From Sphingobium cyanobacteriorum (GTDB taxonomy: Bacteria; Pseudomonadota; Alphaproteobacteria; Sphingomonadales; Sphingomonadaceae): a stretch of 64,000 bases of DNA. The notes beneath the pieces are model-generated. The model made no database searches, had not been told where the DNA came from, and was given only the letters and a program-made list of their open reading frames with translations. The stretch is taken from assembly GCF_030580935.1 (NCBI RefSeq), contig NZ_JAUQOM010000001.1:434001-498000 (forward strand), written 5' to 3'. Made by a program: the position numbers and the translations under genes. Positions 52,015 to 60,983 of this stretch are shown in pieces; the stretch's first letter is position 1, and each line of letters opens with the position of its first letter.

Positions 52015-53493
52015 TTACCAGGTGATGATCTTCACCCGCTGTCCCGGACGCAACGTGGCACCCGATTGCAGCGCGTTGAGCGTCAGGAAGCGTTCCAGCG
52101 GATAATCGGCATAGGCCATGCGCCTGGCCATCGACTGGACAGTGTCGCCAGCCTTTACAGTCACCACGTCGATGCGGCGCGGCCTGATCGCCGCCGCTTC
52201 CTGCGCGGACAGTTTCTGGACCGACTGCACCATCGATGAAAATGGGCCTATTCCCTGCCCCGCCGGGGTCAGCAACAGGAAATGATAGGCTTTCCCGCCG
52301 CCAAAATCATAAGCGAACACGGTCGCATCGACCGGGCTGGACTGGCTGGTGGCGCGCACGGTGCGCCAGGCCGCCGGGATGCCGTTGATCGTGGTGCGGC
52401 TGACATCGCCCTGCGGCACGCCGCCATTGCCGCCACCCAGCCTGACGAGCACGCCGTCGATATAGGCGGCCAGATTGCCCGCATAGGGCGCAGCGCCGAA
52501 CTGCGCCTGCCCGCCCGATCCGGTGACGGATACCGCGTCCGCGCCATTTTCCATGCCAAATCCGCTGGGCGCGGCGAAGGTCAGGCGCAGGTCGGGATGG
52601 CGGAAACGGTTGCCGTCAATCACCCCCTGCCGGGGATCATCGCCATATTGCACGCCGTCCAGCGCATTGAGGAAAGCGTCACGATTGCGCACCATGCTGC
52701 TGGCGCGGATCGCGGCGGCGGCATTGGCGGCGCGGGTGACGCGCGCGCCGGGATCGGGATGGGTGCTGGCCCATTCGGGCATCGACCGCGCACTGCCCGC
52801 GACTCGCGCATCGAGGTTGCTCTGCGCCGCGAGCGAGGCGAGCATCCCGGACAGGGCGCGCGGGTCATAGCCGCCCGACGCGAGATAGCGGATGCCCAGA
52901 TCATCCGCTTCATATTCCTGACTGCGCGAAAATTTGAGGGTCAGTAACTGGCTGCCGGTGCCGATCCCCTTCTGGACCAGCCCGGCAAAGCCCGAATCGC
53001 CCAGCAACGCGCCCGCCAGCGCCCCCAGCAACGCCCCGCCGATCGCGTTGCGCGTGGCGGCCTGCTGCCGCCGCTGGCCATGCTGGGCCGCGACATGGCC
53101 GACTTCATGGCCCAGCACGCCGGCCAGTTCCGCTTCGTCATTCATCAGCGCCATCAACTGGCGGGTGACATAGACATAGCCGCCGGGGATGGCGAAGGCG
53201 TTGTTGACCGGCGAATTGAGCAGGGTGACGGTGAAATCGCCCTGCGCGTTGGACAGGCCGGACTGGACCGCGATGCGCCGCCCCACCCCTTCGACATAGC
53301 GCGCCTGCGGGCCGGCATAGGCGCCGCCAAATTCCTTGAGCAGTTCGGGATGCTGCTTCGCCCCGCTCGCCTTGTCCTGGCTGCTGATCGACGAAACGGT
53401 GCGAATCGCCTTCTGCTGCCCGATCACCGCCGGCGCGCTCACCGCCACCGCCATCGCAGCAGCGGTGCAGCCGAGCGAAATTTTCCAGTTCAT
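52015..53493 (-). CDS. M48-family metalloprotease with C-terminal LysM-like domain (BepA/YcaL-like)
   Basis: 492 residues from the ATG at 53493, giving a signal peptide (LGCTAAAMAVAVSAPAVIG). Zinc motif HExxH in VLGHEVGHVAAQHGQ and the downstream Glu in RSQEYEADDLGIRY. A middle domain and a C-terminal LysM-like end (VVTVKAGDTVQSMARRM, LRPGQRVKII). Such proteases degrade or mature outer membrane proteins in the periplasm. The open frame to 53694 overlaps accA and is rejected. Confidence 0.93.
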   Translation of the reverse strand: MNWKISLGCTAAAMAVAVSAPAVIGQQKAIRTVSSISSQDKASGAKQHPELLKEFGGAYAGPQARYVEGVGRRIAVQSGLSNAQGDFTVTLLNSPVNNAFAIPGGYVYVTRQLMALMNDEAELAGVLGHEVGHVAAQHGQRRQQAATRNAIGGALLGALAGALLGDSGFAGLVQKGIGTGSQLLTLKFSRSQEYEADDLGIRYLASGGYDPRALSGMLASLAAQSNLDARVAGSARSMPEWASTHPDPGARVTRAANAAAAIRASSMVRNRDAFLNALDGVQYGDDPRQGVIDGNRFRHPDLRLTFAAPSGFGMENGADAVSVTGSGGQAQFGAAPYAGNLAAYIDGVLVRLGGGNGGVPQGDVSRTTINGIPAAWRTVRATSQSSPVDATVFAYDFGGGKAYHFLLLTPAGQGIGPFSSMVQSVQKLSAQEAAAIRPRRIDVVTVKAGDTVQSMARRMAYADYPLERFLTLNALQSGATLRPGQRVKIITW

Positions 53494-53566
53494 CAACCTC
53501 TCCACCCTCGACGTTACCTCTACGTAACGACGATCATGGCGAGCCGTTCCCTGAAAAGCGAGGGTG

Positions 53567-54511
53567 TCAGACCCCGATGGCGAGGAATTTGTCGGCGCGG
53601 TCGGTGCGCAGCGCGTCGGCGGCCATGCTGTCGAGCGAATCCAGCTCCGCCTCGATCGCCGCGCCCAGGCTGGCGATCGCCTGCACCGGATCACGGTGCG
53701 CGCCGCCCACAGGCTCCGGCACGATCCGGTCGATCACACCCAGCTTGTGCAGATGCTGCGCCGTCACCTGCATCGCGGTGGCCGCGTCGCTCGCCTTGTC
53801 GGCGGTGCGCCACAGGATCGACGCGCAACCTTCAGGCGAGATCACCGAATAGACGGCATGTTCGAACATCAGCACGCGATTCGCCGCCGCCAGCGCGATC
53901 GCGCCGCCCGAACCGCCCTCCCCCACCACGGCCGCCACCATCGGCACGCCCAGCTTCAGGCAGGCTTCGGTCGAGCGGGCAATGGCTTCGGCCTGGCCGC
54001 GTTCTTCGGCCTGGACGCCCGGAAAAGCGCCCGACGTGTCGACCAGCGTGACGACCGGCAGGCCGAAACGGTCGGCCAGTTCCATCAGGCGGATCGCCTT
54101 GCGATAGCCCTCAGGCTTGGCCATGCCGAAATTGTGGCGCACGCGGCTGGCGGTGTCGTCGCCCTTTTCATGGCCGATCACCATCAGCCGGCGTTCGCCC
54201 AGCGTCGCGAAACCGCCGATGATCGCCTGATCGTCGGCGAAGGCGCGGTCGCCCGCCAGCGGCATGAAATTGTCGAACAGGCCCGCGACATAATCCTTGA
54301 AATGCGGCCGTTCGGCGTGGCGCGCCACCTGGGTCTTTTGCCAGGGGGTCAGCCTGGCATAGGTGTCCTTGAGCTGTTTGGCGGCGCGCTGCTCCAGCGT
54401 GGCGATTTCGCCATCGATGTTGATGTCCCCCACGCTGGCGGTAGCGCGCAGTTCGACGATGCGCGCTTCCAGCTCCGCGATCGGCTTTTCAAATTCCAGA
54501 AAGCTTACCAT
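53567..54511 (-). CDS. accA: Acetyl-CoA carboxylase carboxyltransferase subunit alpha
   Basis: 314 residues from the ATG at 54511. Crotonase-like carboxyltransferase motifs: [36 protein letters not shown] and [20 protein letters not shown]. Transfers carboxyl from biotin to acetyl-CoA, first step of fatty acid synthesis, with AccD. It follows xerD by 10 nt. Confidence 0.97.
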   Translation of the reverse strand: MVSFLEFEKPIAELEARIVELRATASVGDINIDGEIATLEQRAAKQLKDTYARLTPWQKTQVARHAERPHFKDYVAGLFDNFMPLAGDRAFADDQAIIGGFATLGERRLMVIGHEKGDDTASRVRHNFGMAKPEGYRKAIRLMELADRFGLPVVTLVDTSGAFPGVQAEERGQAEAIARSTEACLKLGVPMVAAVVGEGGSGGAIALAAANRVLMFEHAVYSVISPEGCASILWRTADKASDAATAMQVTAQHLHKLGVIDRIVPEPVGGAHRDPVQAIASLGAAIEAELDSLDSMAADALRTDRADKFLAIGV

Positions 54512-54521
54512 GGCCCGTGCG

Positions 54522-55442
54522 TTAAGACGCTGGCGCGTCGCCGTCAACGCGATGATGCGGCATCGCAGCGAGCGGATGGCGCTGATTGACCAGCTCGACC
54601 AGTCGGCGGCTGTCGACATGGGTGTAGATTTGCGTCGTGCCGATGTCGGCATGGCCCAGCATCATCTGGAGCGCGCGCAGGTCCGCCCCGCCCTCCAGCA
54701 AATGGGTGGCAAAGGCGTGGCGCAGCACATGGGGGCTGACCCGTTCGGGCGCGATTCCCGCGGCGGCGGCCAGCGCCTTGACCAGTTGATAGAGGCGGAT
54801 GCGGCTGAGATGGCTCTTGCCCGACGGGAACAGCCAGGGGCTGTCGGCCGGGACATGCGCCAGCCAGGCGGACACCGCCGCCCGCGCGCGATCGGAAATC
54901 GGCACCAGCCGTTCGCGCGCGCCCTTGCCCTTCAGGATCAGGAAGGGGCGGTCGGCCGCCAGCGCCCGGCGCGGCAGCGACACCAGTTCGGTCGCGCGCA
55001 GGCCGGACCCATAAAGCAGTTCGATCAGCGCGGCGAGGCGCAGATCCTGACGCGCGGGATGCGCAACCGCCAGCCGTTCCGCGATCAGCGCGAAAAAGCG
55101 ATCGACTTCGGCGGTGGAGAGGATTTTAGGCAGGGATCGCCCGCGCGTGGGACGCGGCAGCGCGATGGAGGGATTGTCGCCACGCAGCCCTTCTTCCTCC
55201 AGAAAGGCGTAGAAGGCGCGCAGGGCCGACGCCTTGCGCGCGACCGACGACGCCGCCAGGTTCGCCCATTGCGCCGCCAATGTGCCGATCGCGTCCTTTG
55301 TCGCCTGCGCCAGCCCGCCCAGTATCGCGCCCGCCCCCATCAGGTCGGTGCGATAAGCGATCAGGGTATTGCGCGACGCGCCACGCTCCGCCGCCATCAT
55401 TTCCAGGAAGCGGTCGATCAGGGCGGCGTCATCCTGCCCCAT
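54522..55442 (-). CDS. xerD: Tyrosine recombinase XerD
   Basis: 306 residues. N-terminal SAM-like core-binding domain, catalytic Arg in [15 protein letters not shown], Lys in [12 protein letters not shown], and [18 protein letters not shown] with the active Tyr in [11 protein letters not shown]. With XerC it resolves chromosome dimers at dif. Chromosomal position next to accA rather than a mobile element supports XerD. Confidence 0.93.
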   Translation of the reverse strand: MGQDDAALIDRFLEMMAAERGASRNTLIAYRTDLMGAGAILGGLAQATKDAIGTLAAQWANLAASSVARKASALRAFYAFLEEEGLRGDNPSIALPRPTRGRSLPKILSTAEVDRFFALIAERLAVAHPARQDLRLAALIELLYGSGLRATELVSLPRRALAADRPFLILKGKGARERLVPISDRARAAVSAWLAHVPADSPWLFPSGKSHLSRIRLYQLVKALAAAAGIAPERVSPHVLRHAFATHLLEGGADLRALQMMLGHADIGTTQIYTHVDSRRLVELVNQRHPLAAMPHHRVDGDAPAS

Positions 55443-55444
55443 GC

Positions 55445-57265
55445 TCAGCTACGGCTGATCGCCTCTGCCGCGATCATCCGCGCTTCGGGATCGAGGCCGA
55501 CGCGATGCAGCGCGGCCACGACATGATAGAGATGCCCCGCCGGCAGTCGGCTCCAGTCGCTGCCCTGCATCCCGACCGCCGCCAGCAGCGCCACGGTCGC
55601 CTTCTCGCCCCGCTGCGCCGCCGCGCCGATCGCGCGCGCCCAGCGGCTGTTGGCGGCCAGCGCCACGCCATTGTCCTGCGCCAGCGCCATGGCATCCTGC
55701 GCCGACAGGCGCGACAGGCCGGCCAGGGCGGCGATCAGCATCCGGCCCTTTTCCGTCCCGGCGTCGCCGACATAATCGGACACGCGGCTGCTGCTGATGT
55801 CCACCACCGGGCTGGGCGCGCCGACAGCCAGCAGCGCCCATAATTGCGACCCGCCCGCGCCATCCATCTGCCCGATCGCCCGCGCCCAGCGCGCGGCATT
55901 GCGGTCATAGCCGGCGGTCAGCATGGCCGCGACCAGATTGGCCGCGTCCTGCGCCTGTGCCTGCGCCACCGGCAGGGCGGCGGCGGCGCGCGCGGTCGCG
56001 ATCAGGCCGACATAGTCGGGCTTGCCCTCCTCCCCCCACCATGTCCGCATCCCGCCGATCCGGTCGCCCACGGTCGCCCCGGCATAGGCGGCGCGCAACG
56101 CATCCACCTTGTCGGCCATGTCATTGGGCATGTCGCCATCGGTGCGGACCTGACCGTAATAGCCGACCAGCGCGGCATTGGACAGCACGCCCAGCCGCGC
56201 CGCGATCTCGACCCCCGGCCGCCGCCGCAGCGCCGTCAGCGCGGGCGCGCGCGCTTCCCAGGCGCGGACATGCTGGCCCGCCGTCGCATAAAGATCCTGC
56301 GGGATTTCAACATTGAGCGCGGTCGCCAGGCCGAAGCGCCAGGCCGTCAGCCGGTCGACCCCGTCCCATTCGATCTTGACCGAACGGCGCGCGTTGAAGC
56401 CGGTGCCGACGATCTTTTCCGCCAGCCGATAGTCGATGCCCCGCACCACGCCCCTGCGCTGCGCCTGGTTGAGCGCGCCGCTGGCCGTGCCCTGATCGCC
56501 CGACAGCGCCGCGCACATGGCGCGGGTCATGTCCCAACCCGGTTCCTTGCTGAAACGCAGCGCGCCGGCCGACAGCGGGCACAGGCCCGCCGGGTCGGCG
56601 GTCGCCAGATAGGTCTGCATCGCAATGGCGTAGAGGCGCGGGGAATAACGATCGGGATCGACGCTCTGCACCATCATGCGGGCGCTGTCCGCCTCCCCCA
56701 TGCGCAGCAGCAGCCAGGCGCGCTCGGCCGCCCAGTCCGCGCCGTCAATGTCGCGCGGCGTGTCGGTCGCGCTGAGCAGCACGCGGCGCAGCAGGATGGA
56801 GGCCCAGCGCGACACGATCGGCGCATGGGTTTCGCGCATCAGCGTGGCCAGGAACTTGCCCGACTGGGTGCCGAATGCGCCGGGATCGAACCCGCGCGTC
56901 TGCGGCGTCAGCGGGCCGATACGGTCGAGCGAACGGCGGGCCGTGTCGGGCAGGTCATATTTCGCCTTCTGCGCCGCGATTTCCTCCGGCGTCAGTTCCT
57001 CTTCGGCGGCATTGTCGGCCAGCGCCAGGTCAGGCGGCGTCGCGGGATTGAGCGGCTGCACCATCGGCACGCCGGACGACGCGGCCGGGGCGGACGACGC
57101 CCCCTGGGTCGGGCGCGACGGCTGCGGCGCGACGGGCGTTTCGGGCGCGTCGCCGAAACCGGGAGGCAACAGCGATTCGGGCGCCTGCTGCGCGACCACG
57201 GGCAGGGCCAAAGCGAGCGCAAAGCTGCCCAGCGCCCATCTGGCGTTCCCCCGTGACCAGCGCAT
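55445..57265 (-). CDS. Conserved sphingomonad-type secreted protein, function unknown
   Basis: 606 residues. Signal peptide (WALGSFALALALPVVAQ), then a Pro/Ala-rich low-complexity stretch (residues about 30-80), then a long all-helical region with many Ala and Trp, resembling a helical-repeat scaffold. No catalytic motif recognised. It ends 2 nt before the xerD start and follows a small membrane protein gene by 5 nt, so it is in one operon with both. Confidence 0.78.
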   Translation of the reverse strand: MRWSRGNARWALGSFALALALPVVAQQAPESLLPPGFGDAPETPVAPQPSRPTQGASSAPAASSGVPMVQPLNPATPPDLALADNAAEEELTPEEIAAQKAKYDLPDTARRSLDRIGPLTPQTRGFDPGAFGTQSGKFLATLMRETHAPIVSRWASILLRRVLLSATDTPRDIDGADWAAERAWLLLRMGEADSARMMVQSVDPDRYSPRLYAIAMQTYLATADPAGLCPLSAGALRFSKEPGWDMTRAMCAALSGDQGTASGALNQAQRRGVVRGIDYRLAEKIVGTGFNARRSVKIEWDGVDRLTAWRFGLATALNVEIPQDLYATAGQHVRAWEARAPALTALRRRPGVEIAARLGVLSNAALVGYYGQVRTDGDMPNDMADKVDALRAAYAGATVGDRIGGMRTWWGEEGKPDYVGLIATARAAAALPVAQAQAQDAANLVAAMLTAGYDRNAARWARAIGQMDGAGGSQLWALLAVGAPSPVVDISSSRVSDYVGDAGTEKGRMLIAALAGLSRLSAQDAMALAQDNGVALAANSRWARAIGAAAQRGEKATVALLAAVGMQGSDWSRLPAGHLYHVVAALHRVGLDPEARMIAAEAISRS

Positions 57266-57270
57266 CCGCC

Positions 57271-57459
57271 TTACTGGCCCAGCTTCTCGGCGGGGATGGT
57301 CTTTTCGACGCGCTGCTGCGGCTTTTCGCCACCACGCGACCAGAAAAAGGCGAGCATCAGCGCCAGCAGCACGACCAGGGCGACGGGGATGATCGGCAGG
57401 CGACCGCCACGACGGCGGGCGCCGCTTTCGAAACTGCCGAAGTTGCGATTATTCTTCAT
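57271..57459 (-). CDS. Small single-pass membrane protein
   Basis: 62 residues from the ATG at 57459. Basic N-terminus (SFESGARRRGGRLP), one helix (IIPVALVVLLALMLAFFW) and a short charged tail ending in EKLGQ. 98 nt from divergent aroK. Family not recognised; it heads the operon with the 606-residue protein and xerD. Confidence 0.78.
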   Translation of the reverse strand: MKNNRNFGSFESGARRRGGRLPIIPVALVVLLALMLAFFWSRGGEKPQQRVEKTIPAEKLGQ

Positions 57460-57556
57460 AGATCCTTGGCTTAATCTGATCGGCCGGCAAAGGCCATGCG
57501 TCAGGGAAAAGATGCGATTTGCCTCTGCGTCGGCTGGCTGTATAGCCCCGCAAGCC

Positions 57557-58105
57557 ATGCAGCGAAACAGCAAAATCCCGGAGAGCCAGGCCCGACGCGG
57601 TCCCATCGTGCTGGTGGGCATGATGGGCGTGGGCAAATCGACCGTCGGCCGCCGGCTCGCCGCGCGGCTGGGCCTCAGCTTCGTCGATGCCGATGAAGAG
57701 ATCGAAAAGGCCGCCGGCATGAGCGTGACCGAGATTTTCGAACGCTATGGCGAATCCTATTTCCGCGACGGCGAACGGCGGGTGATCGCCCGGCTGATGG
57801 ACGGCGCGCCCAAGGTGATCGCGACCGGCGGCGGCGCGTTCATGCAGGATGAGACGCGCAGGCTGATTCTGGACGCGGCCACCGCCATCTGGCTGGACGC
57901 CGACATCGACATATTGGTTGATCGCGTCGGTCGCCGCGAAAGCCGGCCGCTGCTTAAAAATCGCGATCCGCGCACGGTGCTGACCGAACTGGCGGCGGTG
58001 CGCAACCCGATCTACGCGCTCGCCCCCATTCATGTGAAGAGCATCGCCGCCCCGCATGAAGTCGCGGTCGAAAGCATCATGGAGCAATTGACGGCATGGC
58101 ATTAG
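57557..58105 (+). CDS. aroK: Shikimate kinase
   Basis: 182 residues from the ATG at 57557. Walker A GMMGVGKSTVGRRLA, shikimate-binding DADEEIEK, and GGGAFMQDETRR. Phosphorylates shikimate at the 3-position in aromatic amino acid synthesis. The end overlaps aroB by 10 nt, the usual aroKB arrangement. Confidence 0.95.
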   Translation: MQRNSKIPESQARRGPIVLVGMMGVGKSTVGRRLAARLGLSFVDADEEIEKAAGMSVTEIFERYGESYFRDGERRVIARLMDGAPKVIATGGGAFMQDETRRLILDAATAIWLDADIDILVDRVGRRESRPLLKNRDPRTVLTELAAVRNPIYALAPIHVKSIAAPHEVAVESIMEQLTAWH

Positions 58106-59202
58106 TCCGGGTCGCGCTGGACGCGCGCAGTTATGATATCCTGATCGAACAGGGCGCGCTGGATCGCGCTGGCGACACGCTCAAACCCTATGCGCGCAAC
58201 GGCCGGCTGGTGGTCGTGACCGATACCAACGTCGCCGCCACCCAGTTGCCCCGGCTCGACACCAGCCTGCGCGCGGCGGGCATCATGGTGGAACCGATCA
58301 TCCTGCCGCCCGGTGAACAGACCAAGAGCTGGCGGCACCTGGAACAGTTGCTCGACGCGCTGCTGGCACTGGAGATCGAGCGGGGCGACCATATCGTGGC
58401 GCTGGGCGGCGGCGTGATCGGCGATCTGGTGGGCTTTGCCGCCTCGATCCTGAAGCGCGGCTGCCGCTTCATCCAGGTGCCGACCACCTTGCTGGCGCAG
58501 GTCGATTCGTCGGTCGGCGGCAAAACCGCCATCAATGCGCGGGCGGGCAAGAACCTCATTGGCAGCTTCTACCAGCCGGCGCTCGTCCTCATTGATCCCT
58601 CCACGCTCGACAGCCTGCCGCCGCGCGAAACCCGCGCCGGCTATGCCGAAGTCGTCAAATATGGCCTGATCGACGACCCGGCCTTCTTCGCCTGGTGCGA
58701 AAGCGACGGGCATCGCCTGCTGGCGGGCGATGCGGACGCGCGCACCCATGCGATCGGGCGCAGCGTGCAGGCGAAGGCCGCGATCGTCGCCGACGACGAG
58801 CGCGAGACAACCGGCCGCCGCGCGCTGCTGAATCTCGGCCATACATTCGGCCATGCGCTGGAGGCCGACACCGGCTTTTCCGACAGGCTGCTCCATGGCG
58901 AAGGCGTCGCGGCGGGCATGGCGCTCGCCTTCCGCTATTCGGCGCGGCTTGGCCTCTGCCCGCAGGCCGACGCCGATCGCGTCACCGCCCATCTCCAGGC
59001 CGTCGGCCTGCCCCACGACCTGGCCACCGCCCATGTCACCGCCGATGGCGCCGGACTGGTCGGCCACATGCTGCACGACAAGAAGATGGCGGCGGGCACC
59101 CTGCCCTTCCTGCTGGCACGCGGCATCGGCGCGACCTTCCTGTCGAAGGATGTCGTGCTGGACGATGTGGCGGCGTTTCTGGATGCAGAGCGCGCGGCCT
59201 GA
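58096..59202 (+). CDS. aroB: 3-dehydroquinate synthase
   Basis: 368 residues. NAD-binding DHIVALGGGVIGDLVGFAAS, Lys/Asn motif VDSSVGGKTAINARAGKN and metal ligands in GYAEVVKYGL and LNLGHTFGHALEA. Makes dehydroquinate from DAHP, second step of the shikimate route. Terminator after the gene. Confidence 0.96.
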   Translation: MALVRVALDARSYDILIEQGALDRAGDTLKPYARNGRLVVVTDTNVAATQLPRLDTSLRAAGIMVEPIILPPGEQTKSWRHLEQLLDALLALEIERGDHIVALGGGVIGDLVGFAASILKRGCRFIQVPTTLLAQVDSSVGGKTAINARAGKNLIGSFYQPALVLIDPSTLDSLPPRETRAGYAEVVKYGLIDDPAFFAWCESDGHRLLAGDADARTHAIGRSVQAKAAIVADDERETTGRRALLNLGHTFGHALEADTGFSDRLLHGEGVAAGMALAFRYSARLGLCPQADADRVTAHLQAVGLPHDLATAHVTADGAGLVGHMLHDKKMAAGTLPFLLARGIGATFLSKDVVLDDVAAFLDAERAA

Positions 59203-59325
59203 CGGGCCTGCCGAACCGGAAATCATCCGTCATGCGAGCGGAGGCTGGCATCTCAGGCGGAGGCGCGCAACGGCACGCCCGGCATGTACCCAGTCCCGCC
59301 GCGCGATCGCGCGCGACACCACAAA

Positions 59326-59352
59326 AAAGGGCGCCCGCAGGCGCCCTTTCCG
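59326..59352. terminator. Bidirectional terminator between aroB and rpmE
   Basis: Stem AAAGGGCGCC (59326-59335) with GGCGCCCTTT (59340-59349), perfect 10 bp, loop CGCA, A-run before (59323-59328) and T-rich after. Confidence 0.92.
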
Positions 59353-59372
59353 TTTCAACCATCGAAGGCCGA

Positions 59373-59597
59373 TTACTTCTTCAGCGTCAGGCCACCGAAA
59401 CGCTTGTTGAAGCGCGCCACCTGGCCGCCGGTGTCGAGCTGGCGGTTGCCGCCCGTCCAGGCCGGATGCGACTTGGGATCGATGTCGAGCGCCAGCGTGT
59501 CGCCTTCCTTGCCCCAGGTGGAGCGGGTCTGGAAGGTGGTGCCGTCGGTCATCTGGACGGTGATCAGGTGGTAATCGGGGTGGGTATTGGCCTTCAT
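59373..59597 (-). CDS. rpmE: 50S ribosomal protein bL31, cysteine-free form
   Basis: 74 residues. [19 protein letters not shown] at the start and [19 protein letters not shown] are bL31 signatures. It has no Cys at all, so it lacks the zinc ribbon of the classic form and does not depend on zinc. Ribosomal large-subunit protein in the B1b bridge. Confidence 0.95.
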   Translation of the reverse strand: MKANTHPDYHLITVQMTDGTTFQTRSTWGKEGDTLALDIDPKSHPAWTGGNRQLDTGGQVARFNKRFGGLTLKK

Positions 59598-59710
59598 GGC
59601 GTAATGCTCCGTAAAGTGCCGGTTCCGACCGGCTGTGGATGCGTAGAAAATAGCGAAGGCGCGCCGGTAGCGGGTTCGGCGCGCCTTGGCAAGGCTCTAA
59701 CAGCCAAAAC

Positions 59711-59827
59711 CCGTTCGTGCTGAGCAGGGGCCGAGCGAAGCCGAAATCCGTATCGAAGCATCAAGCGCTGTGCATGATCCTTCGATACGCCACTGCAACC
59801 AGCTCAGTGGCCACTCAGGACGAACGG
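59711..59827. repeat. Nested inverted repeats in the rpmE-fabZ gap
   Basis: Outer arms CCGTTCGTGCTGAG (59711-59724) and CTCAGGACGAACGG (59814-59827) pair at 13 of 14. Inside, CGTATCGAAGCATCA and TGATCCTTCGATACG pair at 14 of 15. This is the GTTCGTGCTGAGC-type dispersed palindromic element common in bacterial genomes. Confidence 0.75.
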
Positions 59828-59849
59828 TGCGATCGACCTGATCGTGACC

Positions 59850-60326
59850 TCAATCCTTGGGCGGGTCGGTGATCATCGCGACGAAATTGGCTTCCGACGC
59901 CAGCTTGCCCTCGATCATCGCCTTGCCGCTGAACTTGCAGATCGCGCCGCGATTCTGCGTCACCTCGACATGCAGGTCGAGCAGGCAGCCCGGCTCCACC
60001 GGCGTGCGGAACTTCGCGCCGTCGATGCTCATGAAATAGACGAGCTTGCCCGAATCGGCCAGGTTCATCGATTCGACCGCCAGCACGCCTGCCGCCTGCG
60101 CCATCGCTTCGACGATCAGCACGCCGGGCATGATCGGCCGGGTCGGGAAATGCCCCTGAAAAAACGGCTCGTTCACCGACACCGCCTTGATCGCGTGGAT
60201 CGACTGGCTGGGCACCAGCGACACCACGCGGTCAATCAGCAGCATCGGGTAACGATGCGGCAGCGCGGCCATGACCCGACGGATATCCATCGGGCCACGC
60301 GCGGTCGATTCACCTTCTCCGCTCAT
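59850..60326 (-). CDS. fabZ: 3-hydroxyacyl-ACP dehydratase FabZ
   Basis: 158 residues. Hot-dog fold: [13 protein letters not shown], catalytic His in [14 protein letters not shown] and Glu in [12 protein letters not shown]. Dehydrates 3-hydroxyacyl-ACP in fatty acid synthesis. Last in the rseP-bamA-skp-fabZ cluster, 6 nt after skp. Confidence 0.96.
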   Translation of the reverse strand: MSGEGESTARGPMDIRRVMAALPHRYPMLLIDRVVSLVPSQSIHAIKAVSVNEPFFQGHFPTRPIMPGVLIVEAMAQAAGVLAVESMNLADSGKLVYFMSIDGAKFRTPVEPGCLLDLHVEVTQNRGAICKFSGKAMIEGKLASEANFVAMITDPPKD

Positions 60327-60332
60327 TATGGA

Positions 60333-60983
60333 TCAGCGCGACTTGGGTGCCTGCGCCGGGGTCGCGGGCGCAGGCGCCGCAGTCGCGGCAGGCTGGCCCG
60401 GTTGCCAGCCAGCCGGCGGCATGATGCTGACGCTGGGCACCAACGCGTTCAGTTCCGCTGTCACTTCGTCGGTGATGTCCGCGCTGGCGGCAAAGCTCTC
60501 GGTCGCGGCCTTCTTGAACACGATTTCCGACTTGGTCTTGGCGGTCGCGGCCTTCACGGCGTCGTCAAGCTTGGCGACGATCTGATATTCCACATAATTG
60601 CGCGCAAGTGCGATCGGACGGCTGAGGCGATCCAGTTCCTCCTGCGCGGTCTGCTGCGCCTGCTGAAACTGCTGGAACTGCGTCTCGATCGCCGGCGTCG
60701 CTTTGTTGCCGGCCGCCTTGTAGGCAGCCTGCAAGGCGTCATTCTTGGACTTGAGATCGGTTTCGATCGCGGCGCGACGAGTCGTGATCTGGTCGATCTG
60801 CGGCTTGTAGGTGGTCTGCATCTGCGTCATCGCGGTGGTGAAGGCGGTGCTGTTCTGCACGGCTTCCCCCCGATCAAGGACAGCAATGCCCGATTTGGTC
60901 TGGGCCGTGGCCGGAACGGCCGTCAGGGCGACGGCAGTGACCGGCGCCAGAACCAGCGCGGCGGCTTTGAACAAGGTCTTCAT
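60333..60983 (-). CDS. OmpH/Skp-family periplasmic chaperone
   Basis: 216 residues. Signal peptide (LVLAPVTAVALTAVPATAQ), IAVLDRGEAVQN as the conserved beta start, then long charged helices (residues about 50-140, coiled-coil tentacles), and a Pro/Ala-rich tail beyond the usual Skp end. Holds unfolded outer membrane proteins for BamA. Its start overlaps the bamA stop by one base (TAATG). Confidence 0.92.
   Translation of the reverse strand: MKTLFKAAALVLAPVTAVALTAVPATAQTKSGIAVLDRGEAVQNSTAFTTAMTQMQTTYKPQIDQITTRRAAIETDLKSKNDALQAAYKAAGNKATPAIETQFQQFQQAQQTAQEELDRLSRPIALARNYVEYQIVAKLDDAVKAATAKTKSEIVFKKAATESFAASADITDEVTAELNALVPSVSIMPPAGWQPGQPAATAAPAPATPAQAPKSR

Noticed and set aside
54522..55442. 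XerD as a mobile-element integrase
   Set aside because: Full XerD motifs, fixed chromosomal neighbours (accA, aroKB) and no attachment sites.
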